DNA of 5,772 nt from assembly GCA_947378615.1 (NCBI GenBank), contig CANCKV010000248.1, forward strand, positions 1-5,772. Reading direction: 5' to 3'. The stretch's first letter is position 1, and each line of letters begins with the position of its first letter. The position numbers and the translations under genes were made by a program. This stretch comes from Chitinophagaceae bacterium. Lineage in GTDB: Bacteria; Bacteroidota; Bacteroidia; Chitinophagales; Chitinophagaceae. Shown one piece after another: positions 1-5,444 of this stretch. A model generated the notes under the pieces. The model was not told the DNA's origin. It saw only the letters and a list, made by a program, of their open reading frames with translations, and did no database searches.

Positions 1-1015
1 GTTGACCATCATGATGATTTACAACTTTAGTATAACTGACTTTTAGGTTATCTAATTTTAATTTCTTTAGTGAAGTCCTGAAGAATTCTTCTTCAAACAG
101 GTTCTTACCACCTTCTTCATCATCATTTTTCCATTGAGTTGGGAATTGCTTTTCAATATCAATAGGTAAAAGTCCACTAAAGATGGCGTTTCTACTATAT
201 TGCGTGGCAGTAGGAAGAATAGAATAAAAAGTTTCTTCTTCCAAGATTCTAAAGCTTTCAGCAAAAATCGGTTGAATTGTTTTCCATTGATCGAGACGAA
301 GATTATCTATTAACACAAAAAACAAGGATGTACCTTTTTCTAATTGAGGTAATACTTTGCTCTTTAATAGGGTATGACTCATGATAGGAACATCTATCGT
401 TTTTGGATTCATCCACTTAGTATAATTTCTACTTATAAATTTAAAGAACTCCGTGTTTGCCTCTTCTTTTTGCGAAGCAAGAATCTCTTGCATTTCAGGA
501 CTATTGGTTTTTTCCATTTCCAATTCCCAATAAACAAGTTTCTTATAAATATCCATCCAATCATTAAAGTCTGGATTGCTATTTAGTGCTGTAAATAAAT
601 TGCGAAACTGTTGCTGATAGGTCGTCGTCGTTTTTTCGGATACCAATCTCTTATTATCAATAATTTTCTTTAGACTCAATAAAACCTGATTAGGATTTAC
701 AGGCTTAATTAGATAGTCGGCTATCTGACTACCAATTGCATCATCCATTAAATTCTCTGTCTCATTTTTGGTAATTAACACTACAGGAATCTGCTGATTA
801 ATTTCTTTTATTTTCACAAGCGTCTGCAATCCTGTAATGCCAGGCATTGTTTCATCAATCAATACAACATCTACTTGATTATCTTTCAGGTATTCTAAGG
901 CATCAAAACCATTCGAAAAAGTAGTTACCTCATAACCTTTAGTTTCCAGAAACATTTTTTGTGACTGTAAACTCTCCATTTCATCATCTACCCAAATAAT
1001 TTTTGCTAACGGCAT
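1..1015 (-). CDS. porX: PorX-type response regulator with PglZ domain (T9SS regulator), 3' end outside window
   Basis: This is the first 338 residues of an open frame that continues past the left edge without a stop; family members are about 515-525 residues, so roughly 180 are missing. Residues 1-120 form a receiver domain: acidic pocket D10/D11, phosphoacceptor D54 in LIDETMPG, T82, and K104 in the motif DYLIKPVNPNQ. A helical linker (about 120-210, including YKKLVYWELE) leads into a PglZ domain of the alkaline-phosphatase superfamily, with FVLIDNLR (D237) and LPTATQYSRNAIFSG (T271), positions that in this fold supply metal ligands. These motifs match PorX closely as I remember it. Known for the family: PorX works with the sensor kinase PorY to control type IX secretion genes, and the PglZ domain is a zinc phosphodiesterase acting on small nucleotides. 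The start is the ATG directly before the receiver domain, preceded by A/T-rich sequence. The gene is divergent from the HNH gene, and no porY is visible here. Confidence 0.93.
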   Translation of the reverse strand, partial: MPLAKIIWVDDEMESLQSQKMFLETKGYEVTTFSNGFDALEYLKDNQVDVVLIDETMPGITGLQTLVKIKEINQQIPVVLITKNETENLMDDAIGSQIADYLIKPVNPNQVLLSLKKIIDNKRLVSEKTTTTYQQQFRNLFTALNSNPDFNDWMDIYKKLVYWELEMEKTNSPEMQEILASQKEEANTEFFKFISRNYTKWMNPKTIDVPIMSHTLLKSKVLPQLEKGTSLFFVLIDNLRLDQWKTIQPIFAESFRILEEETFYSILPTATQYSRNAIFSGLLPIDIEKQFPTQWKNDDEEGGKNLFEEEFFRTSLKKLKLDNLKVSYTKVVNHHDGQ

Positions 1016-1080
1016 TTTGTTTAATTTAATTGTTTTAATAAAAATAAATGAACTTTAATCCAACAATACATAACTAAGAA

Positions 1081-1136
1081 ATTGTACGTTATACGTTATA
1101 AGTATTACGTTGTAAGTTTTAAATATTATGTTTAAT
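1081..1136. repeat. Heptad-period repeat tract, left arm of an inverted pair
   Basis: Eight consecutive 7-base units read ATTGTAC, GTTATAC, GTTATAA, GTATTAC, GTTGTAA, GTTTTAA, ATATTAT, GTTTAAT, giving an approximate consensus GTTRTAM. The period is kept over 56 bases even though the units diverge. Positions 1082-1103 match the reverse complement of 1252-1273 at 19 of 22 bases, so this tract is one arm of a structure about 190 bases long. The unit resembles the reverse complement of the YNATAAC-like heptads at 3285-3347, which suggests one dispersed repeat family. Confidence 0.7.
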
Positions 1137-1176
1137 TGCATTTGCGTTCTATAAATATATAGGTTACTCAAAAGAT

Positions 1177-1197
1177 TTAGATATAATTCCTATCTAA
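1177..1197. repeat. Small inverted repeat lying between the heptad arms
   Basis: TTAGATA (1177-1183) and TATCTAA (1191-1197) form a perfect 7-base inverted repeat around a 7-base loop; with G-U pairs the stem could extend a few bases outward. It sits close to the midpoint of the 1082-1273 inverted structure. A match this short can arise by chance in AT-rich sequence. Confidence 0.4.
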
Positions 1198-1251
1198 GTT
1201 TACTAATGTTAAAACGATTATGAATTCTCAAGAAAATCTAACAATAGCAGC

Positions 1252-1281
1252 ACGTATAACTTAAAACGTACAACTCATTAA
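1252..1281. repeat. Heptad-period repeat tract, right arm of the inverted pair
   Basis: Units GTATAAC, TTAAAAC, GTACAAC and TCATTAA follow each other at 1254-1281. Bases 1252-1273 read on the minus strand match 1082-1103 with three mismatches in 22. The arms enclose 148 bases (1104-1251), so transcripts or a cruciform could form a long imperfect hairpin. Confidence 0.65.
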
Positions 1282-1287
1282 TTACCT

Positions 1288-1309
1288 GACTGTTGATTTT
1301 AATACCCTG
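1288..1309. repeat. Diverged direct repeat, copy 1
   Basis: The segment has GACT-TTG at its left end and TTTTAATACCCTG at its right end. It aligns with 1479-1499 with two substitutions and one indel over 22 bases, at an offset of 191 bases. Weaker similarity may extend on both sides (ACAACTCA upstream, TAAAT downstream), which would fit an old duplication of about 190 bases. Confidence 0.4.
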
Positions 1310-1478
1310 AAAAACTAAATAGTAGAAGTGTAATTCAAATTGAAGACAATTTTTGTAGATTGTTTTTCAAAAATAGCAGAATAGCTGATATGAAAAATAT
1401 TAATTAAATGGTTTAACAAAGATTCAACTAAGTATTAACGTGATTTTGGGATAGTGAAAAAGCTACACTCAAACTAAC

Positions 1479-1499
1479 GACTCTTGTTTTAATACTCTG
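1479..1499. repeat. Diverged direct repeat, copy 2
   Basis: This is the partner of 1288-1309, carrying TTTTAATACTCTG at its right end. No gene or known binding site is recognised in either copy. Confidence 0.4.
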
Positions 1500-1655
1500 G
1501 TTTTTAAATGAATCAAGATAATAAATTCCGGGTTAACGTTCATTTTTAAAGGCAAACCCATTATTATTTGATAAAACTGATTTTATTCAATAAAAAATCT
1601 TCAATAAATATTAAAAAGCTAATTTAAGTCAATAAAAATGCGGTAGTGATACTTA

Positions 1656-1663
1656 TAAATTTG
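1656..1663 (+). promoter_or_regulatory. Candidate -7 promoter element of the NUMOD4-HNH gene
   Basis: TAAATTTG matches the Bacteroidota -7 consensus TAnnTTTG exactly and is followed by CG. It would give a leader of about 65 bases before the TTG start at 1735. No good -33 TTTG lies 19-21 bases upstream, so this remains a half-site prediction. Confidence 0.35.
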
Positions 1664-1683
1664 CGTGATTTCACAAAATTATC

Positions 1684-1708
1684 ATTTGAATGGATATTTC
1701 AAATCCAT
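1684..1708 (+). promoter_or_regulatory. Interleaved inverted repeats in the leader of the HNH gene (possible pseudoknot or alternative hairpins)
   Basis: ATTTGAA (1684-1690) pairs with TTCAAAT (1698-1704), and ATGGAT (1690-1695) pairs with ATCCAT (1703-1708). The order is A-B-A'-B', which allows either an H-type pseudoknot or two mutually exclusive hairpins. It lies between the predicted promoter and the TTG start. The arms are short and the region AT-rich, so chance is a real alternative. Confidence 0.3.
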
Positions 1709-1734
1709 CATAGTTTATTAAAACTCCCAAAAAA

Positions 1735-2730
1735 TTGAATAAAATAGAATTTTTGCCCGAAGAGGAATGGATTACTCTACAGTTAGAAGAACGTAGAGGA
1801 AAAACAAAATATGCAATTTCAAATTTTGGAAGAGTCATTAGTTATTCAAAAGAAATGGCTCTAGGAAAATTGATGCCTCTAAATTTGGAACCCACTAGAC
1901 ATACTAGAATAAAAGTAGAATTTAAAAAAGGAAGCAAAAGTTTTTACATTCATAAAATAGTTGCAGAGCATTTTGTTCCGAAACCTTCGGATGAACTTGA
2001 AGATGTAATCCATATAAACAAGGATATTAAAGATAATCATTACAAAAATCTTGCTTGGGCTACGCATACAATTTATAAACAAAGTATTTTAGAAGCAAAT
2101 TATTTGAGAAAAAGAAAAAATGCGGCTCCAAAAACTAAGCAAAACCCAGGATTGAAATTATTTATTGGAGAAGAATATCGAGATATAGATGCTGGGATGA
2201 CTAATAAGAAGTATGCAATTACTAATTTCGGACGACTTATCAGTTACTACGATGAAATAGAAAATGGGTCTTTTTTAAAAGTGGGAACTCACGCACAGGG
2301 ATACAAAATTTGGCACTATAAGACAGAGGGAAAAGCAAAAGCATATTTGCTGCACAGACTTGTGGCACTTTATTTTTTGGAACCGCCTTCAGAAAATCAT
2401 ATTTATGTAATTCACAAGGATCATAACAAAGCTAATAACGTGGTGGACAATCTCGAATGGGCAACGTTTGACGAACAATTGAAGCACGCAGATACTAGTG
2501 TAGCAGTGATAGAAAGAAAAGAAAACCATAAACATAGATCCGAAATAACAGGAAGAGGAGCAAAGCTTACGGTTGGAAAAGTAAGACTTTTGAAGAAAAT
2601 TTTATTTGATACAAACAGAACTACGAGGATGAAAATGATTGCAAAACAGTTTGGAATTTCAACAATGCAGCTTTATCGTATTAAATCTGGCGAAAATTGG
2701 GCATGGGTAAAGCATGAAACTGTGAAATAA
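1735..2730 (+). CDS. NUMOD4-HNH protein with duplicated modules and C-terminal HTH (function unknown)
   Basis: This 331-residue protein holds two tandem NUMOD4-plus-HNH modules. Module 1 (about residues 10-115) has EEWITL, YAISNFGRVISY, IHKIVAEHFV and VIHINKDIKDNHYKNLAWAT. Module 2 (about 146-250) has GEEYRDI, YAITNFGRLISY, LHRLVALYFL and an HNH core with H227, D229, N234/N235 and N239. Module 1 keeps the histidine (H93) but has N for the core Asp (N95) and D for the first Asn (D100). The C-terminus (277-327) looks like a helix-turn-helix, with KLTVGKVRLLKK, IAKQFGIS and RIKSGENW. The TTG start is preferred because the frame closes upstream at TAG 1711 and the first ATG is residue 41, inside the NUMOD4 domain. 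As I recall, Bacteroidota carry similar shorter single-module chromosomal proteins with this C-terminus, so a stable resident role is more likely than homing. Nuclease activity is unproven. Confidence 0.85.
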   Translation: MNKIEFLPEEEWITLQLEERRGKTKYAISNFGRVISYSKEMALGKLMPLNLEPTRHTRIKVEFKKGSKSFYIHKIVAEHFVPKPSDELEDVIHINKDIKDNHYKNLAWATHTIYKQSILEANYLRKRKNAAPKTKQNPGLKLFIGEEYRDIDAGMTNKKYAITNFGRLISYYDEIENGSFLKVGTHAQGYKIWHYKTEGKAKAYLLHRLVALYFLEPPSENHIYVIHKDHNKANNVVDNLEWATFDEQLKHADTSVAVIERKENHKHRSEITGRGAKLTVGKVRLLKKILFDTNRTTRMKMIAKQFGISTMQLYRIKSGENWAWVKHETVK

Positions 2731-2752
2731 TAGAAAAGACCTTGTACTTTCG
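2721..2752 (+). promoter_or_regulatory. Candidate Bacteroidota -33/-7 promoter of rpiB
   Basis: TGTG (2721-2724), a 20-base spacer and TACTTTCG (2745-2752) resemble TTTG-N19-21-TAnnTTTG with one mismatch in each box. The -33 box lies inside the last codons of the HNH gene. The predicted transcript would start shortly after 2755, leaving a leader of about 20 bases before the rpiB ATG. Confidence 0.4.
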
Positions 2753-2775
2753 CACCTTTCACTAAAGAAAGTATA

Positions 2776-3231
2776 ATGATATCAGTTTTTGATACAGCAA
2801 CAAAAGCAATTGCAATTGGTAGCGATCACGCAGGATTTGAGTATAAGGAAGCAGTAAAGAGTTGGCTTATTTTACAGGGATTTACTGTAAAAGATTTTGG
2901 TACAAATTCTTTGAGTAGTGTTGATTACCCTGATTTTGCCCATCCTACTGCATCAAGTGTCGAAAAAGGGGAAACTGCATTTGGCATTTTATTTTGTGGT
3001 AGTGCGAATGGAGTAGCTATTACAGCTAATAAACATCAAGGAATTAGAGCGGGATTGTGTTGGGATAATGATGTAGCTAAGTTGGTTCGAAAACATAATG
3101 ACTCCAATGTTCTCTGCATTCCAGCCCGTTTTGTTGCTTTGTCGTTAGCTCAGGAAATCATAGAAAACTTTATTCAGACAGCCTTCGAAGGTGGTCGTCA
3201 TGCTACTAGAGTAGAAAAAATTAGTTGTTAA
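2776..3231 (+). CDS. rpiB: Ribose-5-phosphate isomerase B
   Basis: This cytoplasmic enzyme of the non-oxidative pentose phosphate pathway interconverts ribose 5-phosphate and ribulose 5-phosphate. The 151-residue length is normal for the RpiB/LacAB family. The N-terminal IAIGSDHAGFEYK (12-24) carries the substrate-binding D17-H18 pair; the loop with D50-Y51-P52-D53 follows. C74 in ILFCGSANGVAI sits where the Cys-type enzymes have the catalytic base, and H107 in RKHNDSNVL matches the ring-opening His. R141 and H142 near the end fit the GGRHATRV phosphate-site motif. The ATG lies just before the conserved start of the domain and 45 bases after the HNH stop, and a separate promoter-like sequence precedes it. 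A role on other aldose phosphates, such as allose 6-phosphate, cannot be excluded from sequence alone, but no allose genes are nearby. Confidence 0.95.
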   Translation: MISVFDTATKAIAIGSDHAGFEYKEAVKSWLILQGFTVKDFGTNSLSSVDYPDFAHPTASSVEKGETAFGILFCGSANGVAITANKHQGIRAGLCWDNDVAKLVRKHNDSNVLCIPARFVALSLAQEIIENFIQTAFEGGRHATRVEKISC

Positions 3232-3235
3232 GAAA

Positions 3236-3265
3236 GTGATGAATTATGAGTGATGAATTATGAGT
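3236..3265. repeat. Heptad repeat, left arm of a perfect 24-base inverted repeat
   Basis: Four heptads GTGATGA, ATTATGA, GTGATGA, ATTATGA occupy 3236-3263, starting four bases after the rpiB stop. Bases 3242-3265 are the exact reverse complement of 3325-3348, leaving a 59-base loop. A shorter inner pairing is also possible between ATGAGTT (3260-3266) and AACTCAT (3289-3295). Confidence 0.85.
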
Positions 3266-3284
3266 TTTACATTAATTTTTACTT

Positions 3285-3348
3285 TCATAACTCATATTTC
3301 ACAACTTATAACGATTAACTCATCACTCATAATTCATCACTCATAATT
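3285..3348. repeat. Heptad repeat tract, right arm of the inverted repeat
   Basis: Nine consecutive 7-base units run TCATAAC, TCATATT, TCACAAC, TTATAAC, GATTAAC, TCATCAC, TCATAAT, TCATCAC, TCATAAT (3285-3347). The last units pair perfectly with the left arm. The left and right unit boundaries fall on the same 7-base grid, the whole tract 3236-3347 being 16 x 7 bases. A stem in RNA could act as a transcription barrier or 3'-end stabiliser for rpiB, but there is no clear U-run as in an intrinsic terminator. Confidence 0.8.
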
Positions 3349-3358
3349 ATATTTCACC

Positions 3359-3389
3359 TTTAAATATTATACCTATCGACGTCACTTTG
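3359..3389 (+). promoter_or_regulatory. Weak candidate promoter of the glycosyltransferase gene
   Basis: TTTA (3359-3362), a 19-base spacer and TCACTTTG (3382-3389) partly match the Bacteroidota consensus; TTTG of the -7 box is intact but the TA is TC. The box ends only four bases before the ATG at 3394, so transcription would begin at or next to the start codon (leaderless) if the site is used. Confidence 0.25.
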
Positions 3390-3393
3390 CCTC

Positions 3394-5340
3394 ATGGTCA
3401 TTTCTATTATTATTGTAAATTATAACGTAAAATACTTTCTTGAGCAATGCTTATGCTCTGTTAGGAAGGCTACGAGTACTATTGAGTCAGAGGTTTTTGT
3501 GGTTGATAACAATTCTAGCGATGAGAGTATATTATATCTAAAACATCGATTTCCGTATGTACATTTTATATATAATGAAGAAAATTTGGGTTTTGCAAAA
3601 GCAAATAATCAGGTTTTGCAACAATGTAAAGGAGATTATATCTTGTATTTAAATCCAGATACGATTATTCCAGAAGATTGTTTTGAAAAATGCATTGAAT
3701 TCTTTGAAAAAACAAGCGATTGTGGCGCAATAGGTATAAAAATGATTGACGGTAGTGGTACTTTTCTTCCTGAAAGTAAAAGAGGATTTCCATCGCCAAT
3801 TGCCTCCTTTTTTAAATTGACAGGATTGTCCGAACTCTTCCCTCGTTCACCTATATTCAATCAATACTCGTTAGGTTATCTGAGCCCATTTCAAAATCAT
3901 AGAGTGGATGTTTTGGCAGGAGCATTTCTGATGGCAAAAAGTTCGATAATACAATCAATAAATGGCTTTGATGAGGCATTTTTCATGTATGGAGAAGATA
4001 TTGATATCAGCTATCGTATTCAGAAATCTGGATACAACAATTACTATCTCGCCGATAGTACGATACTCCATTTTAAAGGAGAAAGTACCAAGAAAGGTAG
4101 CTTGAATTATGTAAAAATGTTTTATAGTGCCATGAGCATTTTTGTTCATAAGCACTATTCTGGAAATAAAGCACGCATATTTTCACTTTTTATTCATACT
4201 GCCATTGTTCTAAGGGCCGTGCTATCACTCCTAAAATCTTTTGTTGTTAAGGTGGGAATGCCCCTTTTGGATGCCTTAATTATTTTCTTTTCCTTATGGT
4301 TCGTAAAGAATGAATGGACAATTTTTGTAAGAAATGGCATCGATTTTCCTTTAGATAATTTTCCTCTAGCATTTTTTTCATTCACCATTATATTTTTGGT
4401 AACAGGTGCAGTTTCTGGAATGTATGATAAGCCTGACAAGCCTTTGAAAACCTTTTTTGCAAGTATCTCTGGAATAGTCTTAGTGATTGCTGCCTATTCC
4501 TTATTTCCAGAACGTTTAAGATTTTCCCGCTCGGTAGTTGTGCTTGGGGGCATTTTTGCAGCAGTTGCGATAACAATTTTCAGATGGTCATTACTCAAAA
4601 TTAATTGGATTGAGCCGAGTGATGAAGAATACAAATTTCAACAGACCGCCATAGTGGGTACAATTGAAGAATATGAAAGGGTCTATGCTATTTTTAGCCA
4701 CGCTGGAATTGAAGAAAGGATTATTGGGAGAATAAGTGTAAACAATTACAACGAGTATTCAATTGGAGATATTAAAGAATTAAAAGTATTATTGAATAAA
4801 CTCAATATCAAAGAATTGATATTTTGCGAAGGGACACTAACTAATTATTTGATTATTCAACTTGTACAAACACTGCCAAGAACTATCAACTACCGTTTTA
4901 TTGGAAATAATTCGGATAGCATTGTCGGGAGCGATAGCAAGGCAACTAGTGGCGAAACACTTGCATCTGAAGGATTTTACCGCATTAATGAGTCTTACAA
5001 CAAAAGAATGAAACGAGTGGTTGATATATTTTTTTCGCTTTATCTGCTTTTTACCTTTCCTATTCAAGCCCTTTTTGTAAAAAGAATAACTACTTTAATT
5101 AAAAATAGCATTTGGGTTTTATCAAATAATTTTACTTGGATAGGATATACTGCCAAAGAAATTAATTTGCCAATGCTAAAAAAAAGTGTCATTACATGTT
5201 ATGGGTTACCTGTCAATACCGTTCATCCCTTAAATAATGAGGCCTTACATCATCTTAACTTACAGTATGCAAAAAATTATGATTTTTGGGCCGATATAAA
5301 AATTCTTTTTAAAAATTACAAACACTTAAGTGGTCAATAG
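3394..5340 (+). CDS. GT2 glycosyltransferase fused to a degenerate membrane sugar-transferase domain
   Basis: Residues 1-255 are a GT-A fold family-2 transferase of the WbbL/rhamnosyltransferase-like type: SIIIVNYNV at the start, VVDNNSSD (36-43), ENLGFAKANN (63-72), the DxD-equivalent YLNPDT (D89), VLAGAFLMAK (173-182) and the acceptor-side GEDIDISYRI (200-209). It should transfer a sugar from a nucleotide donor in the cytoplasm to a surface-glycan intermediate. Five hydrophobic segments follow (about 262-280, 284-304, 322-342, 352-370, 378-397). Next comes a Rossmann-like segment starting at AIVGTIEEYERV (419-430), as in polyprenyl glycosylphosphotransferases. RMKRVVDIFFSLYLL (538-552) resembles the entry helix of the bacterial sugar transferase domain, and the tail (NLPMLKKSVI, LNLQYAKNYDFWADIKIL) resembles its end. 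The catalytic middle of that domain, including the usual KFRSM-like motif, is absent, so the second half is probably not an active phosphoglycosyl transferase. The ATG directly precedes the GT2 domain. Confidence 0.88.
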   Translation: MVISIIIVNYNVKYFLEQCLCSVRKATSTIESEVFVVDNNSSDESILYLKHRFPYVHFIYNEENLGFAKANNQVLQQCKGDYILYLNPDTIIPEDCFEKCIEFFEKTSDCGAIGIKMIDGSGTFLPESKRGFPSPIASFFKLTGLSELFPRSPIFNQYSLGYLSPFQNHRVDVLAGAFLMAKSSIIQSINGFDEAFFMYGEDIDISYRIQKSGYNNYYLADSTILHFKGESTKKGSLNYVKMFYSAMSIFVHKHYSGNKARIFSLFIHTAIVLRAVLSLLKSFVVKVGMPLLDALIIFFSLWFVKNEWTIFVRNGIDFPLDNFPLAFFSFTIIFLVTGAVSGMYDKPDKPLKTFFASISGIVLVIAAYSLFPERLRFSRSVVVLGGIFAAVAITIFRWSLLKINWIEPSDEEYKFQQTAIVGTIEEYERVYAIFSHAGIEERIIGRISVNNYNEYSIGDIKELKVLLNKLNIKELIFCEGTLTNYLIIQLVQTLPRTINYRFIGNNSDSIVGSDSKATSGETLASEGFYRINESYNKRMKRVVDIFFSLYLLFTFPIQALFVKRITTLIKNSIWVLSNNFTWIGYTAKEINLPMLKKSVITCYGLPVNTVHPLNNEALHHLNLQYAKNYDFWADIKILFKNYKHLSGQ

Positions 5341-5405
5341 TCCTGTTGTCTGTACTTTTTGGAATGCATTTCTCATTTTTAATGATTCTTTTAAAGTATT
5401 TAGTA

Positions 5406-5413
5406 TATTTTCG
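5406..5413 (+). promoter_or_regulatory. Weak candidate -7 element of the GH3-like gene
   Basis: TATTTTCG differs from TAnnTTTG at one base, the same TTCG variant seen before rpiB. No -33 box is evident at the right spacing. It overlaps a small palindrome, TTTTC-GT-GAAAA (5408-5419). The predicted leader would be about 27 bases. Confidence 0.22.
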
Positions 5414-5444
5414 TGAAAATGTGTTTCTAACCTAGTAACTAACG

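Larger units (their letters stand above)
1016..1734. other. 719-base gene-free intergenic region between divergent genes
   Basis: No convincing reading frame is present on either strand. It is very AT-rich. It holds the inverted heptad tracts (1081-1281) with a small hairpin between them (1177-1197), a diverged direct repeat (1288-1309 and 1479-1499), three copies of TCAATAAA at 14- and 28-base spacing (1587-1636), a good -7 promoter element at 1656-1663 and a pair of interleaved inverted repeats at 1684-1708. I found no clear -33/-7 pair for porX; the nearest candidate is TATTGTTG read on the minus strand at 1068-1061, without a matching -33. No tRNA-like or strong terminator structure was seen. 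Confidence 0.75.

Noticed and set aside
67..264. 65-residue minus-strand reading frame
   Set aside because: Same strand as the porX-like gene but in a different frame; the porX frame encodes the conserved PglZ motifs here, so this is a shadow.
374..586. 70-residue plus-strand reading frame
   Set aside because: It lies antisense within the porX-like gene, whose conserved domains run across it on the minus strand; no domain or codon pattern supports it.
1349..1374. Inverted repeat ATTTTTG / CAAAAAT as a terminator
   Set aside because: The 7-base A/T stem with a 12-base loop has almost no GC, no U-tract follows, and no gene ends here.
1016..1734. Decayed protein-coding gene in the gene-free region
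   Set aside because: I could not find a stretch of recognisable protein motif in any frame; stops are dense and the composition is intergenic.
1735..2730. Homing endonuclease of a mobile intron or intein
   Set aside because: There is no split host gene, intron core or intein splice motif around it; it stands as a free gene between porX and rpiB, and the C-terminus looks like a resident Bacteroidota family.
3236..3348. CRISPR-like array
   Set aside because: The units are 7 bases with no spacers, and the two halves are inverted relative to each other; no cas genes are present.
3636..5067. Several minus-strand frames of 62-81 residues opposite the glycosyltransferase
   Set aside because: All are antisense to a frame with continuous family motifs and hydrophobic segments; none shows a recognisable domain.
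5341..5444. Intrinsic terminator after the glycosyltransferase gene
   Set aside because: Only short stems such as CATT/AATG and TTTTC/GAAAA are present; none is followed by a convincing U-run.
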